Origin: Nitrospira sp.
GTDB taxonomy: Bacteria > Nitrospirota > Nitrospiria > Nitrospirales > Nitrospiraceae
Assembly: GCA_018242725.1 (NCBI GenBank)
Contig: JAFEBI010000016.1
Span: 12,237-76,236, forward strand
DNA length: 64,000 nucleotides
Direction: 5' to 3'
A program made the position numbers and the translations under genes. The first letter of the stretch is position 1, and the number at the start of each line of letters is the position of its first letter. Under the pieces are notes generated by a model. It saw only the letters and a list, made by a program, of their open reading frames with translations. It was not told the DNA's origin and searched no databases. Below are positions 18,106 to 28,400 of this stretch, one piece after another.

Positions 18106-18752
18106 GGCAACTCTCCTAGAATAGTTTCCCCGCCTTTCACCCGCTGCCCGACAGCCACCCGAAGAGTGGTGCCGATGGGGAGAAAAGTATCCATGCGCGA
18201 CCCAAACCGAATCAGCCCATATCGCTCACCTCGAACAGCTCGATCGAGCGGCGAGATCCAGCACACGATGCGCCGAGCGATCAGCCCAGCCACCTGCACA
18301 CACAACACCTTGATCCCTTCGTCGGTCTTGATCATCAATGCATTCTGCTCATTCATGAACGTGGCTTCAGGCTTACTCGCGACCATGAACAAACCCGGCT
18401 GATACTGCACATTTTCGACCGTCCCGTCGCAGGGCAGCCGATTGATATGCACGTCGAAGACATTCAGGAAGATCGTCACCCGGAGGCTCCGTTCCTTTAG
18501 ATACCTCGGCTCAAACTCTTCCTCGACAGCAATCACTTTACCATCGCCGGGCGCGACGATAAAGTTCCCCCCTTGCGGAACCACTCTGGCCGGATTTCTG
18601 AAAAACCAGGCTGAAAACAGCGTCGCAATACCACCGAGGAACGCGACAAAAGGCCAGCCCAACAATCCCGTCAACAGTGTAACGCCAGCTGGAACCGCGA
18701 TGAAGGGAATTCCTTCTTTTGCAAATGGAACACCGACTGCACGATCCGCCAT
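18102..18752 (-). CDS. psd: Phosphatidylserine decarboxylase proenzyme (short form)
   Basis: Pyruvoyl enzyme that decarboxylates phosphatidylserine to phosphatidylethanolamine at the inner membrane. 216 residues, the size of the short archaeal/deltaproteobacterial type rather than the roughly 300 of E. coli. A hydrophobic N-terminal pair (GIPFIAVPAGVTLLTGLLGWPFVAF) precedes the catalytic core (VFDVHINRLPCDGTV). The self-cleavage site is GS in LIRFGSRMDTFLP, where Ser becomes the pyruvoyl group. It lies between ilvC and pssA. Confidence 0.93.
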   Translation of the reverse strand: MADRAVGVPFAKEGIPFIAVPAGVTLLTGLLGWPFVAFLGGIATLFSAWFFRNPARVVPQGGNFIVAPGDGKVIAVEEEFEPRYLKERSLRVTIFLNVFDVHINRLPCDGTVENVQYQPGLFMVASKPEATFMNEQNALMIKTDEGIKVLCVQVAGLIARRIVCWISPLDRAVRGERYGLIRFGSRMDTFLPIGTTLRVAVGQRVKGGETILGELP

Positions 18753-18761
18753 GGAGTCGCC

Positions 18762-19799
<1,038 letters not shown>

Positions 19800-19830
19800 C
19801 TAGAGCGACGTTCTTTCATTACGCAGGCCA

Positions 19831-20349
19831 TCATTCGCGAGCAATTTTTTTCGCCTGGACGGCAGCCTGACGAACAGGCTCCCGCGCAACAGCGACTCGA
19901 CCGGTGCGGACCAACTCTTTGATCCCAAGCGGCTGAAGCAAGTTAATGATCGCTTCAATCTTCTTCGGGTCTCCGGAGACTTCGATCGTATAGGTCGTCG
20001 GCGTCGAATCGATCACGTTCGCGCGAAAGATATCGACGATTCTCAACGCTTCGGCTCGATCCACATCCTTCGTGTGAACCTTAATGATCGCGGTCTCCCG
20101 CGAGACAAACTCCGTTTCGTTCAGGTCGACCACCTTGATCACATCAATCAGCTTGTTCAGTTGCTTCACGATCTGCTCGATGATCCGTTCGTCTCCCGAC
20201 GTCACAATCGTCATCTGGGACATGGAAGGATCCAGCGTCGGAGCCACCGACAGACTCTCAATATTGAATCCTCTCCCGCTGAACAACCCCGCAACTCGGG
20301 ATAAGACTCCAAACTTATTTTCAACAGTTACTGAAATAATATGTTCCAT
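19831..20349 (-). CDS. ilvN: Acetolactate synthase small (regulatory) subunit
   Basis: ACT-domain regulatory subunit that binds valine and activates the catalytic subunit. 172 residues: an N-terminal ACT domain (ISVTVENKFGVLSRVAGLFSGRGFNIESL) and the C-terminal small-subunit domain (ETAIIKVHTKDVDRAEALRIV, YTIEVSGDPKKIEAIINLLQP). Length is that of the ilvH/ilvN family in single-operon organisms. It sits 32 nt downstream of ilvB. Confidence 0.97.
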   Translation of the reverse strand: MEHIISVTVENKFGVLSRVAGLFSGRGFNIESLSVAPTLDPSMSQMTIVTSGDERIIEQIVKQLNKLIDVIKVVDLNETEFVSRETAIIKVHTKDVDRAEALRIVDIFRANVIDSTPTTYTIEVSGDPKKIEAIINLLQPLGIKELVRTGRVAVAREPVRQAAVQAKKIARE

Positions 20350-20381
20350 CTTCCCTAGTTCCGAACAATCAGTACTTGTCG

Positions 20382-22157
20382 TTATGCGGTCAACACCGTG
20401 TCTTTGTCTTCCGGCGTCACTTTGGCACCACCGGATTGTTTCATTTTCAACTCAGGCGGATCCTCCAAGATCATCTCATGATTGCACCCGCCGGCAGGAA
20501 TCATCGGATAGCAGTTCTCATAGGGATACGTCGGCACATCCACAATGACCGGTTTATCCGTTGCCAACGCTTCTTTCAGAATGGCATCGAGATCACCGAC
20601 CTTCTTGACCCGCAACCCCACCGCCCCATAGGCATCTGCCAGCTTGACGAAATCCGGCGTCGTTCCCAGATCGCTTGACGCATATCGCCCGTTGTAAAAC
20701 AGGTCTTGCCACTGCCGGACCATGCCGTGGAACCCGTTGTTCAAGATGATGATCTTCACCGGCAATTTGCTGATCACTGCCGTAGCCATTTCCTGCATGT
20801 TCATCTGAATGCTGCCGTCCCCTGCGATACAGAGCACCAGGCGATCTCGGAAAGCCGCCTGCGCCCCCATGGCGGCCGGAAACCCGAACCCCATGGTGCC
20901 CAGCCCGCCTGAGGTCAACCACCGATTCGGCCTGGCCAGCTTGAAATACTGGGCGGCCCACATTTGGTGCTGACCGACATCGGTGGCGACGATCGGATCT
21001 CGGTCTTTCGTCAACTCATACAACCGCTTGACCACCTGCTGGGGTTTGATCGGGCCATCCTTTTCCTGGTGATACGCCAAGGGATGAGCCTGTTGCCAGG
21101 CTCGGATCTGATCCCACCAGGGTTTCCGGAGGTCTTTCTGTTCGCCGTTGACCGTCGCACGAAGAATCTGATTCAGCTCGCGAAGCACTGTTCGACAATC
21201 GCCGACGATCGGGATATCGACATGAATATTTTTCCGAATCGACGTCGGGTCGATATCGACGTGGATCACCTTCGCGTTGGGGCAGAACTCCGATACTTTC
21301 CCGGTCACTCGGTCGTCAAACCTGGCACCAATCGCGATCACCAGATCGGAATAATGCATGGCCATGTTGGCTTGATAGGTCCCATGCATCCCCAGCATCC
21401 CCAAGGATAGTGGATGCTCACCTGGAAACACGCCAAGCCCCATCAAGGTCATGTCGACCGGAATCTGCGTCATCTCGGCCAACTCAAGCAGCTCTTGCGA
21501 TGCGCCAGAAAACACAACTCCACCACCGACATAGAGAATCGGCTTCTTGGCCTTCATGATGGCTTCTGCAGCCTGCTTGATCTGCCACTTATTCCCTTCT
21601 ACCGTCGGGTTATAGCCACGGATCGAAACCGACTTGGGATAGACGAACTCCGCCACATTCTGAGAGACGTCTTTGGGAATATCCACGAGCACCGGACCTG
21701 GACGACCGGTCGTGGCGATATAAAACGCTTCCTTGATCGTGGCTGCTAAATCGTTCACGTCTTTTACAAGGAAATTATATTTCGTGCAGGGGCGGCTCAG
21801 CCCGATATTGTCTGCCTCCTGAAACGCATCATTCCCGATCAAGTTCGTCGGCACCTGGCCGCTAAAACAGACCACCGGCACCGAGTCCATATAGGCATCG
21901 GCCAACGCCGTGATTACGTTGGTCATCCCAGGGCCGGAGGTTACCAGACAGACGCCCGCTTTTCCTGTCGCCTTGGCATAGCCTTCCGCCATATGTCCCG
22001 CACCCTGCTCATGGCGCGTCAAGATCACTTCAACATCTTTCTGCTGATGGAGCGTATCGAAAATCTTCAACACAACTCCGCCGGGAAGCGCGAACACGGT
22101 TTTCACCCCTTCCCGCTTCAGGCATTCGATGAAGATTTCAGCACCGGTGAGTTTCAT
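20382..22157 (-). CDS. ilvB: Acetolactate synthase large (catalytic) subunit
   Basis: Thiamine-diphosphate enzyme that makes acetolactate or acetohydroxybutyrate from pyruvate and 2-oxobutyrate. 591 residues in the three-domain order: N-terminal PYR domain (VFALPGGVVLKIFD, catalytic Glu in LTRHEQGAGHMAEGYA), central FAD-binding domain (GMLGMHGTYQANMAM, IGARFDDRVTG), C-terminal PP domain with the TPP motif GDGSIQMNMQEMATA to ILNNGFHGMVRQW. Start supported by GGAGGGAGGAG just upstream. First gene of the ilvBNC-psd-pssA run. Confidence 0.98.
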   Translation of the reverse strand: MKLTGAEIFIECLKREGVKTVFALPGGVVLKIFDTLHQQKDVEVILTRHEQGAGHMAEGYAKATGKAGVCLVTSGPGMTNVITALADAYMDSVPVVCFSGQVPTNLIGNDAFQEADNIGLSRPCTKYNFLVKDVNDLAATIKEAFYIATTGRPGPVLVDIPKDVSQNVAEFVYPKSVSIRGYNPTVEGNKWQIKQAAEAIMKAKKPILYVGGGVVFSGASQELLELAEMTQIPVDMTLMGLGVFPGEHPLSLGMLGMHGTYQANMAMHYSDLVIAIGARFDDRVTGKVSEFCPNAKVIHVDIDPTSIRKNIHVDIPIVGDCRTVLRELNQILRATVNGEQKDLRKPWWDQIRAWQQAHPLAYHQEKDGPIKPQQVVKRLYELTKDRDPIVATDVGQHQMWAAQYFKLARPNRWLTSGGLGTMGFGFPAAMGAQAAFRDRLVLCIAGDGSIQMNMQEMATAVISKLPVKIIILNNGFHGMVRQWQDLFYNGRYASSDLGTTPDFVKLADAYGAVGLRVKKVGDLDAILKEALATDKPVIVDVPTYPYENCYPMIPAGGCNHEMILEDPPELKMKQSGGAKVTPEDKDTVLTA

Positions 22158-22285
22158 GACACTCCTCCCTCCGACCGCATGTGCATAAGGCCTCCGATCG
22201 ATCGTGAGACCCTACAACAGCACCCCTCGCGGACGCACGAATCATCGTGCACAAATGTGTTTGAAATCAAGGGGAAAGATTTCTG

Positions 22286-22314
22286 ATCCTAGCATTCCCA
22301 CATATGAGCGTCAA
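22286..22314 (-). promoter_or_regulatory. Candidate sigma70 promoter of the ilvB operon
   Basis: On the minus strand TTGACG (22309-22314) and TAGGAT (22286-22291) are 17 nt apart, which predicts a start near 22279 and a leader of about 120 nt before the ilvB ATG. I looked for a T-box or leader peptide in that leader and saw neither. Confidence 0.65.
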
Positions 22315-22392
22315 TATAGCCCTGTCGGCACCCAGTGGCCGAGCTGCACGAGGTATCGACGGCCCAGAGAGACTCTCGCTGAAGAAAATGCG

Positions 22393-22819
22393 TGGATGGA
22401 AGGCCTATAAGCCGGATTCTGTCCCGCAAAGAAGTTTCCCCCTTTGCATGGATGATCATTTCTCTGGGATCCGAGTTACCCCGAACCTCAAGCGACCTAC
22501 CCGAAGACCTCGACCGGGCCAGTCGGCGTACCGCAGTCCGTAAGGAACACGGCACCTGTCTTCCTATTTGGTCTTGCACCGGGCGACGCTTACCGTGCCG
22601 GTGATGTCACCACCCCCGCGGTGGGCTCTTACCCCACCGTTTCACCCTTACCTGAGCCGCAGCGATCAAATGGGATCCCATCGCATCGGCCATCGGCGGT
22701 TTGTTTTCTGTGGTGCTGGTGTCGGATTGCTCCGCCTGGGAGTTACCCAGCGCCCTGCCCATGGAGTCCGGACTTTCCTCTCGGCGCCGAAGCCCCGAGC
22801 AACCATCCAGCCTTCCACC
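22393..22819 (-). ncRNA. rnpB: RNase P RNA, bacterial class A
   Basis: Catalytic RNA that matures tRNA 5' ends. Read on the minus strand, the conserved core is clear: GAGGAAAGTCCGGACTCCAT near the 5' side, GGTAAGGGTGAAACGGTGGG and GTAAGAGCCCACCGC in the middle, and GACAGAATCCGGCTTATAGG at the 3' side. The ends close as the P1 helix (TGGAAGGC at 22811-22818 with GCCTTCCA at 22397-22404). Length of about 425 nt is slightly above the usual 350-410. The ends are set from P1 and are approximate. Confidence 0.96.
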
Positions 22820-22830
22820 CACGCGAGGCT

Positions 22831-22860
22831 AGTATAAAGAAGACCTATCCGTTGAAACAA
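22831..22860 (-). promoter_or_regulatory. Candidate promoter of rnpB
   Basis: Minus-strand TTGTTT (22855-22860) and TATACT (22831-22836) are separated by 18 nt. The predicted start, near 22823, matches the 5' end of the P1 helix of the RNase P RNA. Confidence 0.6.
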
Positions 22861-22886
22861 GAAACAGAACGACGCCAAATTCACAT

Positions 22887-23759
22887 CTATTGGCCGGATA
22901 AACCCGGGAGCAGAGTCGATGGAACCGGAGTTCTCTTCTGGTAGATGGCCATGGCTTCCGGCATCCATTTCGTCAGCTGTTCGATCCTCGTTTCATGGCC
23001 GGGATGGGTCGATAGAAACTCAGACGGTCCACCGCCGCCCGACAGCTTCTCCATCCGTTCCCAGAGATGCACCGACTCCTGTGGATCATACCCGGCATCG
23101 GCCGCCAGCAGTATGCCGATGTAGTCGGCTTCTGATTCATGTTTCCGGCTGAAGGGAAGCAGAACACCGACCTGCGCCCCGGCACCAAGCGCCCCCATGG
23201 CTGCCTGACCAAGCATAGGATTCTTGCTGCTGATCCCAATCGCTGCTCCGGCAACTTGAAGCGCGACATTGGCCACCTGCCCCTGGCTCATACGCTCTGC
23301 GCCGTGACGTGCGAGCGCGTGGGTGACCTCATGACCCAGTACAGCGGCTAGTCCTGCTTCGGTTTTTGCCACAGGAAAGATCCCCGTATAGACGGCGATC
23401 TTTCCGCCCGGCAACGCAAAGGCATTCATCGTTTTATCGTCCTTAATGACCGTGACTTCCCACTGAAACTGCTGCGCCATCTCCGCGTACTTCGAACGCT
23501 TCGCTGCTTCAATAATGTGCAGAGCAACCCGCTTGACCGGTTCGATCTCGTGAGGGTCTTGCGAGGGCCTCATTTTCGGATCGCTCTTGACCTGGCTATA
23601 CGCTTGAGCCCCCATCTGTATTTCCTGGTCGACCGATGTCATGAGTAACTGCGACCGACCGGTATAGGGGTTCGTCTGGCAGCCGATTACACCGATTCCG
23701 CTTCCAATGAGACAGAACATCACTATGCCGCGCATGAACCATTGAGCCCGCATGTGCAT
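22887..23759 (-). CDS. M48-family zinc metalloprotease, lipoprotein
   Basis: Probable periplasmic or outer-membrane-associated zinc endopeptidase related to BepA/LoiP. 290 residues: signal peptide ending in a lipobox (LIGSGIGVIGC, Cys about 27), NPYTGRSQLLM and QEIQMGAQAYSQV typical of the group, then the metal site HEVTH in VLGHEVTHALARHGAERM. The third ligand lies in HESEADYIGILLAADAGYDP. The end shows LSTHPGHETRIEQLTKWMPEA, conserved in this family. It is monocistronic and lies immediately upstream of rnpB on the same strand. Confidence 0.92.
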   Translation of the reverse strand: MHMRAQWFMRGIVMFCLIGSGIGVIGCQTNPYTGRSQLLMTSVDQEIQMGAQAYSQVKSDPKMRPSQDPHEIEPVKRVALHIIEAAKRSKYAEMAQQFQWEVTVIKDDKTMNAFALPGGKIAVYTGIFPVAKTEAGLAAVLGHEVTHALARHGAERMSQGQVANVALQVAGAAIGISSKNPMLGQAAMGALGAGAQVGVLLPFSRKHESEADYIGILLAADAGYDPQESVHLWERMEKLSGGGGPSEFLSTHPGHETRIEQLTKWMPEAMAIYQKRTPVPSTLLPGLSGQ

Positions 23760-23866
23760 TCCTCCGGAACAATACTCCCGATACCCGCCACTCAGGATTG
23801 ACCGACAGGGATTCGATTGATAGATTACCGCGCCCTAGGCATGATTTCTAGGGGACCGGACAGGCT

Positions 23867-24532
23867 ATGACCACGCAACCTTCACGAAGCGCCATCGAAC
23901 GCATCGGCATTGACGAGTCCGGAAAGGGCGATTACTTCGGTCCGCTCGTCATCGCCGCCGTGTTTGTCGATGCGACGACTCAACGTGAATTGAAACTGAT
24001 GGAGGTCCGTGACAGCAAGAAGATTGCCGACGGCCGAATCTTGGAACTGGCTCCTGACATCAAAACTATCTGCCCTCACAGCGTCATCACCATCGGCCCG
24101 CAGAAGTACAACGAACTCTATGCCAAGATCAGAAACTTGAATCGCTTACTCGCCTGGGGTCATGCCAAAGCCCTGGAAACCTTGCTCGAACAAGGGGTGG
24201 CCTGCGAGCGAGCAATTTCTGATCAGTTCGGCGATGAACGGCTGATTCTCAGAGCACTGCAAGAAAAGGGGCGACGGATTACGCTGGAACAACGACCAAA
24301 AGCCGAATCCGACTTGGCCGTCGCCGCCGCATCAATTTTGGCTCGGGCCGAGTTTCTCATTCGCCTCAAACGGCTTTCCATCGAGGTGGGTACTGCGCTA
24401 CCCAAAGGCGCCTCCCCTACCGTCGAACTCGCTGCGAAGATGATCGTGAAGAAACATGGACAGGAGGGGTTGGGATCGGTGGCAAAACTGCATTTCAAGA
24501 CCACGAAAGCGGTACTGGCAAAGCTATCCTGA
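23867..24532 (+). CDS. rnhC: Ribonuclease HIII-type protein
   Basis: Endonuclease cutting the RNA strand of RNA:DNA hybrids. 221 residues. The N-terminal active-site motif GIDESGKGDYFGPLVIAAV is the RNase HIII version (HII has DEAGRG); other acidic positions lie in VRDSKKIADGRI, ISDQFGDERLI and KAESDLAVAAASILARAEF. Typical HIII proteins have about 300 residues with an N-terminal TBP-like substrate-binding domain; that domain is absent here and the catalytic motif starts at about residue 14. A stand-alone plus-strand gene. Confidence 0.88.
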   Translation: MTTQPSRSAIERIGIDESGKGDYFGPLVIAAVFVDATTQRELKLMEVRDSKKIADGRILELAPDIKTICPHSVITIGPQKYNELYAKIRNLNRLLAWGHAKALETLLEQGVACERAISDQFGDERLILRALQEKGRRITLEQRPKAESDLAVAAASILARAEFLIRLKRLSIEVGTALPKGASPTVELAAKMIVKKHGQEGLGSVAKLHFKTTKAVLAKLS

Positions 24533-24643
24533 ACTTTTCATCTCGAAGGTCTGCATCAAAATCAGAGCCTCTCATCCCGTCATCGTCTTGTGTTCGAGAA
24601 GACACTTTGAGTAAGTTACAGAATTACGAAGAAGAATCGCTCA

Positions 24644-25165
24644 ATGAATATCTTTCACGTAATCTTATTGGCCATTGCGATCCTACAGACCGCCTGTGTT
24701 GGCCACAGAACGTATACCGAGCAAGAACAGCTCACTCTCGCCCAGACGAAAACCATCTGGGTTGACGTGCGTAGCGACTCTCGAACGCTTCCAACCGGGA
24801 CAGCCAGCATCATTGAGAAGGTTGAACGCGAGGTCAAAGACAAGCTCACGCGAGCCGGGTTCACAGTCGTGACTGATCCGTCCACAGCCGATGCCACGCT
24901 GAATCTGGAGTTCGACTTCTCGGATCGAAGACATCGAGACGAGCTCGCAAGCAATTATGAGAGCGCTTATCGACATGATGCCCATTCCATTCACGTCGGT
25001 GTACGTCTAGATCATACACAGGTGGGACACCTGTTGTGGCATGGCGAGTCAGTCTCACCACCCTACGACTTGAACCTCTCTCGCTCCGCGGTCATCAGAT
25101 ACATTGATTCCGATGTCCTGCAAGCACTCTTCAAATCAACCTCCCCGGCAGCGAAAAAAGATTGA
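24644..25165 (+). CDS. Putative lipoprotein, DUF4136-like
   Basis: 173-residue exported protein of unknown function. A signal peptide ends in a lipobox (LLAIAILQTAC, Cys about 18). The body (KTIWVDVRSDSRTLPTG, VEREVKDKLTRAGFTVVTDPSTADATLNLEFDF, LLWHGESVSPPYDLNL) has the alternating pattern of small outer-membrane lipoproteins such as DUF4136. The family assignment is tentative. It precedes the TIR-STAND gene with a 237-nt gap. Confidence 0.6.
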   Translation: MNIFHVILLAIAILQTACVGHRTYTEQEQLTLAQTKTIWVDVRSDSRTLPTGTASIIEKVEREVKDKLTRAGFTVVTDPSTADATLNLEFDFSDRRHRDELASNYESAYRHDAHSIHVGVRLDHTQVGHLLWHGESVSPPYDLNLSRSAVIRYIDSDVLQALFKSTSPAAKKD

Positions 25166-25196
25166 GCCCTGCACCCTGAATTCAATCAGATACAGC

Positions 25197-25332
25197 CGTA
25201 TCGAAATTGATACGCGAGCATTGCTTCTCCCACATCGCTCCTCCTGAATCTAACCCTCCAGTGCGCGAAATCCTGCGTTGCAGGAACGGCAAGCCTGTTG
25301 CATAATCCGCACGTACTGTCACTTAACAGTAC
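25197..25332. promoter_or_regulatory. Two inverted repeats in the leader of the TIR-STAND gene
   Basis: The 237-nt gap before the TIR-STAND gene holds a 7-bp perfect inverted repeat, GTACTGT-N6-ACAGTAC (25313-25332), about 70 nt before the ATG. A second, CGTATC-N6-GATACG, lies at 25197-25214. Neither is followed by a T-run, so operators are more likely than terminators. The inner core of the first resembles the enterobacterial LexA half-sites but with a 6-nt rather than 8-nt spacer. No convincing -35/-10 pair was found. Confidence 0.4.
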
Positions 25333-25402
25333 CTGATTACCACGCCGATCAGTCTGAAGCGGGATTACAAGCCAAGTAAGATTGGCCAAGACCAGAGCAT
25401 TC

Positions 25403-28400
25403 ATGTCCAAGATCTTCATCAGCCATTCAAGTCATGACAATGCCAAAGCCCTGGCGGTGGCTCAATGGCTCGAAGAAACGGGCTGGGGCACAGCGTTTCT
25501 CGATATTGCTCCCAAACAGGGTCTCGCCCCTGGCAAACGCTGGCGGGAGGCACTGACCGCAGCAGCCGGGCGCTGTGAAGCCGTCATCTGTCTTCTCTCG
25601 CCAGCGTGGCTCAACTCGGGAGAATGTCGAGGTGAGTGTTCGTTTGCCTGTTATCTCGGCAAGGCCCTCATTGGTGTAATCATTGACCCTGCCGTTGAGA
25701 TCAAAGACGTGCCGGACGAGCTTCGCTCGTGGCAGATCTGTAATCTGGTCAAAGGAGAAGAGCGCCGTCTCTTCACCGTCCAGCATGATCCCCTCGTCCC
25801 GCCCACTCAGGTGGATTTTCCCCAGGCTGGCCTCATACTCCTTCAACAGGGGCTACAAGCATCAAGTCTCAATCCGTTCGAATTTCCTTGGCCTCCACCC
25901 AATGATCCAGATCGCGTACCATACCGAGGATTGAAAGCGCTGGAGGTCGACGATGCGGCCATTTTCTTCGCGCGTGACGCGGAAATTGTTGCTTGCCTCG
26001 ACCACATAAGAAAGCTGCGGCAGAGTGGCGGGTCCACATTATTAGTCCTCCTTGGCGCTTCAGGGTCAGGAAAGTCTTCCTTTCTGCGCGCGGGACTCTG
26101 GCCGCGATTGCGCCGCAATGATCGTGATTTCCTACCCCTGCCGGTCATTCGCCCTGAACGGGCGGTCTTGCACGGTGAATCAGGGCTCGCGCACAGCTTG
26201 AGTAGAGCCTTTGCAGAATACAACACGAAGAAGAACCTGGCCGAGATCCGAACAGGATTGGCAGATCCTGCCGGATTTCAAAACTTGCTCACCGAACTGC
26301 AGAGAAACGCATTCAAAGGTCTGCCTACTGACTCAAAGCCGCCAACCATCATCCTTCCCCTTGATCAAGGGGAGGAACTCTTCACCGCGGATGGGCGGAC
26401 CGAGGCGGAGATACTCTTTGGCTACCTCGGGCAGAGTCTGGCCCCAGAAATCAAACAAGGTACCGGACCTGAGACAACACGACCACACATCATCGTGATC
26501 ATCGCCATTCGATCAGATTCCTACGAACCGCTCCAGATTCATCCTGCACTCAGACAAGCCACACGCGAGCAGCTCGACTTGTTACCGATCATCCGAGACG
26601 ATTACAAAGAGGTGATCCTCAAACCAGCTGAACGCGCGACAAAAGCAGGGCGAAAATTGACCGTGGATCCAGACTTGGTCAGGGCGCTCCGCGAGGAGGC
26701 AGAAGGGGCCGATGCTCTGCCACTGATCGCCTATACGCTGGAACGGTTGTTTGTTGAACATGGTTCAGACGGTGACCTCCGTCTCGATGAATATCAGACA
26801 TTTGGCGGGGTGAAAAGAGCACTTGACAGCGCCATCACATCAGCCCTTCGCAATCCATCCCATGATCCGAAAATTCCGGACCAACAGGCTGAACAGCACC
26901 GGTGCTTGCGGGCAGCCTTCATCCCCTGGCTGGCACGAATTGATCCAGAGACCGAGACAAGGAAACGTCGTGTCGCCCGGCTGAGGGACATTCCGGAAGA
27001 ATCCCACACACTCATCACACGGCTCATCAATGCCCGGCTGCTCACCAGCAGTAGCGGAATGGTAGATGGAACCCAGGTGACCTTGGTGGAGGTAGCCCAC
27101 GAAGCACTCCTCCGCCAATGGCCGACTCTCAGCAAGTGGTTAGATGAGGATGCGGATCAGTTGAAAACAGCCGAAACAGTGCGGCGAGACGCGGCGGAAT
27201 GGGACAAGAAAGGCTGCGGTGAGGAGTGGCTGGACCTTCGTGGTGACCGGTTGAAAGCAGCCGAAGACCTCAGACAACGACCAGACCTCTGGGCGCTCCT
27301 CACTCAACAGGGGCAAGACTATATTTCCAAATGCCGAGAGAAAGAAGACAGGGGCTGGGCGGAGCGTGAAATGCAGCTAAAAAAAACCGCTAAGATGCAA
27401 AAGAAGATTGTTTGGCTCCTCGCTATCGTCGCCATCGTGCTCTCTGCAGGATTCCTCGCCGTCCTGACTCAGACCAGAGATATTGGACAGAAAATCTCCC
27501 TCGTGTTAGCAACTCAATCGAAGATCGCTGGTGACGAAGGCCGCCATGACAGAGGCCTTCGGTTTGCGGTCCTAGCTGCACACGACACAATGCTCGCACC
27601 CGCATCAAGAGAAGCAGAATCTCAACTTGCCCGCTCAGCCCATGCTTCAACCCTAGTCTCACAATTCACCCACCAAGCCCGCGTCATCTCTGCTACTTTC
27701 AGCCCGGATGGCACAAGGCTTATAACCGAATCTGCTGACAACACCGCTCGTATTTTGGATGCGACCACAGGTAAAGAGCTCGTCCGTTTTCCACATCAAG
27801 GAGCTGTCATCCCGGCAGCCTTCAATGCCGATGGCACGAAGGTTTTTACAACGTCGAAGGATAATACTGTTCGCATCTGGGATGCAGCCACAGGTAAAGA
27901 GCTAGCTCATTTTGCGCATAACGAGCCTGTCAGGTCGGCGGCCGTCACCACCGACGGAACAAAGCTTGTTACCGCTTCTAACGACAATATCGCTCGCATC
28001 TGGGATATCGCCACAGGTAAAGGGCTGACACTCTTTTCTCTTAAACGCTTCACGGGGCAAGCACTTTACACGGATAAAGTCACAACCAGACTTAGTACAC
28101 CTCGGCAGATTCTAGATGCCTATCTAAACATGGACAAAGAACAAACCCATCTTCCACAACTCATATCGGTAGCCTTCAACGGTTACGGGACAAAGATCGT
28201 TACTGCTTCCGAAGACAAGACCGCTCGTGTCTGGGATATCACGACCGGCAAAGAGTCGGTCCGCCTTTCACACCAAGGAGCTGTCACCTCGGCAGCCTTC
28301 AGCACTGATGGGACAAAGATCTTTACCGCTTCCGTAGACAAGACCGTTCGTATCTGGGATATCGTGACCGGCAAAGAGTTGGCTCGCTTCCCACACCAAG

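Noticed and set aside
22158-22285. Possible T-box or leader peptide before ilvB
   Set aside because: No T-box sequence, specifier loop, leader peptide rich in Ile/Val/Leu or terminator was found; only a plain promoter and leader.
22289-22968. Several short open frames on both strands
   Set aside because: They cover the RNase P RNA and the end of the M48 gene; the RNA core motifs explain this stretch.
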